Shown: positions 15,390 to 18,568 of the stretch, in pieces
Position numbering within the stretch: the stretch's first letter is position 1
How the letters are laid out: the number at the start of each line of letters is the position of its first letter
Origin: Betaproteobacteria bacterium
GTDB taxonomy: Bacteria > Pseudomonadota > Gammaproteobacteria > Burkholderiales > Usitatibacteraceae
Length of the DNA: 18,568 nucleotides
Direction of reading: 5' to 3'
NCBI GenBank assembly: GCA_012274175.1
Contig: JAAOZZ010000332.1
Location: 1 to 18,568 of the forward strand
Position numbers and translations under genes: made by a program
The notes under the pieces: model-generated
Databases searched by the model: none
Seen by the model: only the letters and a program-made list of their open reading frames with translations
Told to the model about the DNA's origin: nothing

Positions 15390-15593
15390 GGTCTGGACAA
15401 CTCCTTTCGTGGATTCGAAAAACTTATCCGCATATTCGGGATAGCCATCAACGAGTTGGGCCATTCCCGACACTTCGCGAATCGCTCTCACTTGCGCGGA
15501 TGCAAGTCCGCAAACGTTCGACGTGCAAATTTATGGATTACACGGATAGAATTGTCCAAGACTATATTTCGATGGGTTCGATAGGATTCGGCT
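15390..15593. promoter_or_regulatory. Divergent scnB/cynR control region
   Basis: A 204-bp gap between two divergent starts. It contains a TATATT (15563-15568) that could be a -10 for cynR and, on the other strand, TATAGT (plus-strand 15561-15566) as a -10 towards scnB, with no good -35 in either direction, as expected for an activator-dependent promoter. The LysR-like dyad (15546-15565) and most of the duplicated block (15553-15596) lie here. The 165 nt from the TATAGT element to scnB is a long leader. Confidence 0.55.
15546..15565. promoter_or_regulatory. Candidate CynR (LysR-type) operator
   Basis: ATAGAATTGTCCAAGACTAT is an interrupted dyad, ATAG-nn-TTG-nn-CAA-nn-CTAT, with 14 of 20 positions symmetrical. 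It contains the T-N11-A form of LysR-type recognition sites and overlaps the -10 elements in both directions. Its position between a LysR-type gene and the divergent target is the classic LTTR arrangement. The right half recurs upstream of cynS, the left half does not. Assignment to CynR is inference. Confidence 0.45.
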
Positions 15594-15596
15594 ATG
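15553..15596 (+). repeat. Duplicated promoter block, copy A (cynR start/scnB promoter)
   Basis: These 44 bases, running from TGTCCAA through ACTATATTTCGATGG and CGATAGGA to GGCTATG, align without gaps to 17152-17195 with 38 identities. In this copy the final ATG is the cynR start codon. Within it, CGATGG and CGATAG occur nine bases apart. Read on the minus strand, the block presents TATAGT towards scnB. Confidence 0.85.
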
Positions 15597-16604
15597 GCGC
15601 AGCGCATCACCTTTCCCCGTTCCCTGCGATACCTGCTCGCCGTCGCCGAGCACGGCAGTTTCACGCGGGCGGCCGAAACGCTGTTCGTCTCCCAGCCCAC
15701 GCTTTCGCAGCAAATCAAGCAACTGGAGGAGCTGCTCGACGTGCAGCTGCTCGACCGCTCGGGGCGGACGGTGCGCCTCACGGAGGCGGGCGAGCTCTAC
15801 CTGCGACACGCCCGCCGCGCACTGCAGGAGCTGGACGCGGGCAAGCGCGCCGTCCACGAGCTGCAGGACCTGAGCCGGGGCTGCCTGCGCCTGGGCATCA
15901 CGCCCATCACGGAGTACATGACGACGCCGCTCCTTCACCTGTTCAATACCCGCTTCCCGGGCATCACGGTGAACGCCCAGGAAATGGCCCAGACGGACAT
16001 CGAGGCAGGAGTGGCGGACGACCACATCGACGTGGGCATCGCGTTCACCAATACGCTTTCCACGGACGCGCGCTCGAGCGAGATCGACACCCACGTGCTT
16101 TTCATCGAGCCGCTCAACCTGGCGGTGGGCGAGGGTCATCGGTTTGCAGGGCAGAACGCTCCCGTGGGCAAGCGCGAGCTGGAAAAGGAGTCGCTCGTGC
16201 TCCTCAACACGAACTTCGCGCTGCGCCGGCACTTCGACCTGTATTGCCTGGAGCACGGCATCACGCCGCAGATCGGCATGGAGACCAACTCCGTGAACGT
16301 GATCGTGGAGATCGTGCGGCTGGGCAAGCTCGCCACGATCCTGCCCGACACCATCGCGTGCTCGCAGCGGGGCCTGCACCCGGTGATGCTGCTCCCGGAG
16401 CTGCCGCACCACTCGATCACGCTCATCTGCCGCAAGGGGACGTACAAGAGCCCGGCGTGCCAGGCGTTCGGGGAGCTCGCGATGGAGTGGAGCACGAGCC
16501 GATGCCTGGTATCGGCCGAAAGGACGCGGCCCTGCGCCATGGCCGAGGTATGCAATCGGCAGGCGCCCCAGGAGCAACCGCAAGCTGCGGTTCCCGGAGA
16601 CTGA
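15594..16604 (+). CDS. cynR: LysR-family regulator CynR, 336 aa
   Basis: A full LysR-type activator. The N-terminal HTH (F-L/L-A-V-A-E-H-G-S-F-T-R-A-A-E-T-L, S-Q-P-T-L-S-Q-Q-I-K-Q-L-E) spans about 12-50, then the linker helix D-R-S-G-R-T-V-R-L-T-E-A-G-E and a two-lobed effector domain to about 300. Similarity to E. coli CynR, the cyanate-responsive activator of cynTSX, is high throughout (R-A-L-Q-E-L-x-A-G-K-R-A, D-V-G-I-A-F). It is about 35 residues longer than the roughly 300-residue family norm: the C-terminal tail (303-336) has three cysteines (304, 314, 320) and a Gln/Pro-rich end. It is divergent from scnB and convergent with cynS; in E. coli cynR is divergent from cynTSX. TAGGA is nine bases before ATG. 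Confidence 0.9.
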   Translation: MAQRITFPRSLRYLLAVAEHGSFTRAAETLFVSQPTLSQQIKQLEELLDVQLLDRSGRTVRLTEAGELYLRHARRALQELDAGKRAVHELQDLSRGCLRLGITPITEYMTTPLLHLFNTRFPGITVNAQEMAQTDIEAGVADDHIDVGIAFTNTLSTDARSSEIDTHVLFIEPLNLAVGEGHRFAGQNAPVGKRELEKESLVLLNTNFALRRHFDLYCLEHGITPQIGMETNSVNVIVEIVRLGKLATILPDTIACSQRGLHPVMLLPELPHHSITLICRKGTYKSPACQAFGELAMEWSTSRCLVSAERTRPCAMAEVCNRQAPQEQPQAAVPGD

Positions 16605-16611
16605 TTCCCCC

Positions 16612-16643
16612 GGGGCCCGCACTACGGCCGCGCCGGGCGCCCC
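16612..16643. terminator. Hairpin between convergent cynR and cynS
   Basis: GGGGCCCG (16612-16619) and CGGGCGCCCC (16634-16643) pair with a two-base bulge, filling the 40-bp space between the two convergent stop codons. GC-rich and symmetrical, it could end transcription from either side, although there is no T-run. Likely a bidirectional terminator. Confidence 0.45.
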
Positions 16644-16644
16644 G

Positions 16645-17085
16645 TCACCAGGACTTGTAGGGCAGGAACTTGCCGTTCAGCGTGAGCACCACGCGCACGC
16701 CCTTGGGATCGTCCTGCTTGCCGATGTCCATCGAGAAGTCGATCGCACTCATGATGCCGTCACCGAAGTTCTCGTGGATCACTTCCTTGATGGTCTCGCC
16801 GTACACGCCGACCATCTCGTAGAGGCGGTAGATCACCGGGTCCGTGGGAACGACCTGGCTCCAGGTCTTGTGGGGGAATTGCTGCAGCGCCGTGGAGACC
16901 TGCTTGCCCAGGCCCAGCACCTTGGCCACCCCGTCGGCCTGCTTCTTGTCCATGTGGTTCATGCCGAGGCAGGCCGAGCAGGTGTACTCGACGGAAAGCC
17001 CCGCGGCCTTGGCGATGTCCTTCCACTTGAGGCCCTTGTCGAGCTTGGCTTCGAGGATCGCTTCCTTCATCGCGGCTTTGTTCAT
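16645..17085 (-). CDS. cynS: Cyanase (cyanate hydratase), 146 aa
   Basis: It decomposes cyanate with bicarbonate to ammonia and CO2 (via carbamate). The catalytic triad of the family is intact: Arg87 and Glu90 in Y-R-L-Y-E-M, and Ser113 in D-G-I-M-S-A-I-D-F, corresponding to Arg96, Glu99 and Ser122 of the E. coli enzyme. The N-terminal helical domain (L-K-W-K-D-I-A-K-A-A-G-L-S, about 19-31) and the C-terminal L-N-G-K-F-L-P-Y-K-S-W are typical. It is ten residues shorter than E. coli CynS. ATG 17085 has only a weak GGGCGA site. No cynT (carbonic anhydrase) or cynX accompanies it. Its promoter region carries copy B of the block found at cynR/scnB, implying shared control with thiocyanate hydrolase. 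Confidence 0.96.
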   Translation of the reverse strand: MNKAAMKEAILEAKLDKGLKWKDIAKAAGLSVEYTCSACLGMNHMDKKQADGVAKVLGLGKQVSTALQQFPHKTWSQVVPTDPVIYRLYEMVGVYGETIKEVIHENFGDGIMSAIDFSMDIGKQDDPKGVRVVLTLNGKFLPYKSW

Positions 17086-17151
17086 GTGCGTCGCCCATTC
17101 GAGTTGAAGACGGATGTATCGACTCGGGAATATGTTCGGTCGACTCGCGGC

Positions 17152-17195
17152 TGTCCAACACTATATTTCGATGGAAGCGATAGGAGTTGGCTATG
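17152..17195 (+). repeat. Duplicated promoter block, copy B (cynS promoter, relic cynR start)
   Basis: Ungapped counterpart of 15553-15596 (38 of 44 identical), including the GGCTATG that is the cynR start in copy A. Here the ATG opens no convincing gene: the frame runs antisense through the STAS-like gene and does not resemble CynR. On the minus strand TATAGT (plus 17160-17165) points at cynS, giving a leader of about 68 nt. It sits within the 158-bp gap between cynS and the STAS-like gene, and is the only structured element seen in that gap. Confidence 0.85.
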
Positions 17196-17243
17196 CACCG
17201 CGGGCGGGCGGCGACAGCCAAATTCGCATGGAAGGCATTTACT

Positions 17244-17609
17244 TCACGTGGCCTTCAGCCAGCCCAGCGCCTTTACGTCTTCGGAAAAGGGAAAGTGCCG
17301 CACTTCGGCCGACGTAAAGTGCCTGCCGAGCGCTTCCGCAATGCCGGCGACCTGACTGTCCGTCACGACCGCCACGCGGTCGATCCTCTTGTGGTGGTCG
17401 CGGACGAAGTGCATGTGCGCGGTGAATCCCCCGAAGCTCTCCCAGCCGGGAAATCCTTTCGAATGGATCAGCACGCCATGGAGCATGGCGTGGTCGGAGA
17501 GATAGGAATCGACCGCCGCGCCCAGGCCATCGAAGTCCTCCTTGCTTAAGGGTGCGCGCGGCTTGAGCACCAGGATGCCTTCGGGCTTCATGATCGAATA
17601 GTCGAGCAT
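17244..17609 (-). CDS. SpoIIAA-like (STAS/SEC14-type) domain protein, 121 aa
   Basis: A short cytoplasmic protein that looks like the SpoIIAA-like family (DUF3478). It has an N-terminal strand pair (I-L-V-L-K-P-R-A-P-L-S-K-E-D-F), then V-L-I-H-S-K-G-F-P-G-W-E-S-F-G-G-F near 47-62, R-D-H-H-K-R-I-D-R-V-A-V-V-T-D near 69-83, and a C-terminal F-P-F-S-E-D-V-K-A-L-G-W. Members are widespread in proteobacteria and bind small lipophilic ligands or act as STAS-like adaptors; none has a firm role. ATG 17609 is fixed by AAGGAG seven bases upstream; the extra upstream residues in frame lack a ribosome site. It precedes cynS in the same direction but 158 bp apart, with a cynS promoter between, so it is probably a separate unit. 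Confidence 0.75.
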   Translation of the reverse strand: MLDYSIMKPEGILVLKPRAPLSKEDFDGLGAAVDSYLSDHAMLHGVLIHSKGFPGWESFGGFTAHMHFVRDHHKRIDRVAVVTDSQVAGIAEALGRHFTSAEVRHFPFSEDVKALGWLKAT

Positions 17610-17816
17610 GGGATTCTCCTTGAGTGAGCCCATCAACATAGGACACCGGGCGTGGCTGGTCTGTTCGCCAGCGAGCTGATGGGGCCACTGCCAGGGCGGC
17701 GTGCAGACGAAAAGGCTGCGGTCGGGCGAACTCGAGCGAGGTGAATTGAGCCACGTACGCCAAGGGGAAACGTACTGGAGCTAGCTACGTCTTGGCTGCG
17801 GTGAGGTCGGAAGAAG

Positions 17817-17840
17817 GACCTAGCTTCGAGCTAAGTCTTT
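17817..17840 (-). terminator. Terminator hairpin just downstream of the tRNA-Asn 3' end
   Basis: On the minus strand GACTTAGCT-CGA-AGCTAGGTC forms a 9-bp stem with one G-U pair and a three-base loop, 8 bases after the CCA of the tRNA-Asn fragment, followed by pyrimidine-rich CTTCTTCC. It looks like the original terminator of the tRNA gene, which would mean the DNA to its left is the native downstream flank of that tRNA. The rest of 17640-17816 holds nothing I can name. Confidence 0.6.
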
Positions 17841-17848
17841 GAGGCATT

Positions 17849-17899
17849 TGGCTCCCCGACCTGGGCTCGAACCAGGGACCTGCTGATTAACAGTCCGTC
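17849..17899 (-). tRNA. 3' part of tRNA-Asn (GTT), truncated: probable attachment site
   Basis: Read on the minus strand this is GACGGACTGTTAATC, a variable region, the T-arm CCTGG-TTCGAGC-CCAGG, the acceptor 3' side TCGGGGA and GCCA. The anticodon loop CTGTTAA gives GTT, asparagine. The 5' half is missing: past 17899 the sequence does not form a D-arm or the 5' acceptor strand TCCCCGA. A tRNA 3' end next to an integrase gene is the usual footprint of site-specific integration, so this is annotated as a partial tRNA serving as att. It is not a functional tRNA gene. Confidence 0.8.
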
Positions 17900-17909
17900 T
17901 TTCCTTGTC

Positions 17910-17929
17910 AACCGGTGTCCAAGCCGGTT
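17910..17929. repeat. Inverted repeat at the element end
   Basis: AACCGG-tgtccaag-CCGGTT is a perfect 6-bp dyad with an 8-base centre, 10 bp inside the element from the tRNA fragment. The position suits an integrase or excisionase recognition site, but this is inferred from location only. Confidence 0.35.
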
Positions 17930-18008
17930 AATGGCTGTCTCGTAACCCCTTGTATTTCCTATTGCATCGTAAACCGAGGTTTGCTATTGTCTCCGGCAGT
18001 CGTGCCGA

Positions 18009-18030
18009 TACTGCAACGGTACTGCAACGG
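18009..18030 (+). repeat. Two tandem 11-bp direct repeats upstream of the integrase
   Basis: TACTGCAACGG occurs twice back to back, 47 bp before the integrase start. Short direct repeats between att and int are often arm-type sites for the integrase and may also overlap its promoter. Role inferred from position. Confidence 0.55.
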
Positions 18031-18077
18031 AAATGCGGCGCGACCGACCTGCGGACTAGACGAAAGCGAGGGCGGCG

Positions 18078-18568
18078 ATGGGGATTTCGGATGCAGAACT
18101 GCGGGGCAGATGGCACGGTGCGGACCGATGGGTTTCCGATGGCGGCTCGCGCGGAGCGGGGCGCCTCGTCGCGAAGATGGCGCAAGCGGGTGTCACGTTC
18201 TACTTCGCGCACTTCGACAGCGCGGGCGCTCGGCGCTTCCTCCCGATAGGCGACTACGACCAGACAGGGAAGCGCGGCATGACGCTGCGGACCGCACGCG
18301 ACCGCACGGCCGAGGTGTCGATCCTCTACCGCAGCGGCGTGCGCGACCTTCATGCGCACTTCGAGGAGCAGCGCGCAGCGCAGGAGCGGGCCCGCGAGAG
18401 GGCCGCCCAGGCGGCGCGAGAGGTGGAGCTGCAGACGGAGCAGACCAGTTTGCGGAAACTCCTCGACGCCTACGTGGCGCACCTCGAGCGCAACAAGAAG
18501 CAATCCGCCGGCGACGTGCGCCGGATGTTCGCGAAGTACGTCTACAAGGTGGACGCGGACCTCGCGGC
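18078..18568 (+). CDS. Tyrosine-type integrase, N-terminal part (runs off the window)
   Basis: Open for 163 codons to the window end. The N-terminus (M-G-I-S-D-A-E-L) leads into a DUF4102-like arm-binding region: V-T-F-Y-F-A-H-F-D-S-A-G-A-R-R-F-L-P-I-G-D-Y near 39-60, then T-L-R-T-A-R-D-R-T-A-E-V-S and L-Y-R-S-G-V-R-D-L near 70-93. A charged Ala/Glu/Arg coiled-coil linker follows (about 95-125), then the start of a core-binding domain (L-L-D-A-Y-V-A-H-L-E-R-N-K-K near 129-142). The catalytic R-H-x-x-R and Tyr lie beyond the window. An in-frame TAG at 18057-18059 excludes a longer start, and GAGGGCGG precedes ATG 18078. It points away from the tRNA-Asn fragment, so the mobile element should extend to the right. 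Confidence 0.82.
   Translation, partial: MGISDAELRGRWHGADRWVSDGGSRGAGRLVAKMAQAGVTFYFAHFDSAGARRFLPIGDYDQTGKRGMTLRTARDRTAEVSILYRSGVRDLHAHFEEQRAAQERARERAAQAAREVELQTEQTSLRKLLDAYVAHLERNKKQSAGDVRRMFAKYVYKVDADLA

Noticed and set aside
17193..17549. Gene starting at the relic ATG of copy B
   Set aside because: It runs antisense through the STAS-like gene and bears no similarity to CynR or any family.
1..18568. CRISPR array or phage structural genes
   Set aside because: No regularly spaced repeats were seen, and apart from the integrase no phage-like protein is encoded.

Overview
The window is high-GC, densely packed bacterial DNA that reads as a thiocyanate/cyanate-use locus of a sulfur-oxidising proteobacterium. 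A Thiobacillus-like betaproteobacterium is the best guess from gene content (scnBAC, Co-type metallocentre, SQR/TusA/DsrE), but no taxonomic marker is present. The right edge carries a tRNA-Asn fragment and the start of an integrase gene, so a mobile element borders the locus.

Layout. (1) 1-2757: little that can be assigned, then a large + strand DUF3604 (PHP-like) protein. (2) 2811-5334, minus strand: a cytosolic-looking periplasmic-binding-fold protein followed by a DASS/SLC13 symporter. Their substrate is unknown, and a strong hairpin (5364-5390) separates them from the next unit. (3) 5473-15389, minus strand: about 10 kb of 14 tightly packed genes. In transcription order they are scnB-scnA-scnC-P15K, then a NitT/TauT-type ABC importer (ATPase, Tat-exported binding protein, permease), then cobalt import (cbtB, cbtA, a NiCoT permease), an orphan IS3-OrfA-like HTH protein, and a sulfur module (DsrE family, TusA, sulfide:quinone-reductase-like flavoprotein, DUF1641). 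(4) 15594-17609: cynR (+), convergent cynS (cyanase, -), and a SpoIIAA-like STAS protein (-). (5) 17817-18568: a terminator, the 3' part of tRNA-Asn, direct repeats and a tyrosine integrase running off the window.

How it fits together (inference from families and order). The ABC system would import thiocyanate. NiCoT and CbtAB would bring in cobalt, and P15K would help install it in the CTLCSC site of ScnC. ScnABC would hydrolyse thiocyanate to carbonyl sulfide and ammonia. After COS hydrolysis, for which no enzyme is visible here, sulfide would enter the SQR/TusA/DsrE sulfur-handling module. Cyanase would remove cyanate to ammonia and CO2.

The least expected signal is regulatory. A 44-bp block at the cynR start, in the cynR/scnB divergent promoter, recurs ungapped (38 of 44 identical) upstream of cynS. 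It has the same orientation towards both target genes and even keeps a relic of the cynR start codon. This suggests that one LysR-type regulator, CynR, controls both thiocyanate hydrolase and cyanase through a duplicated promoter.
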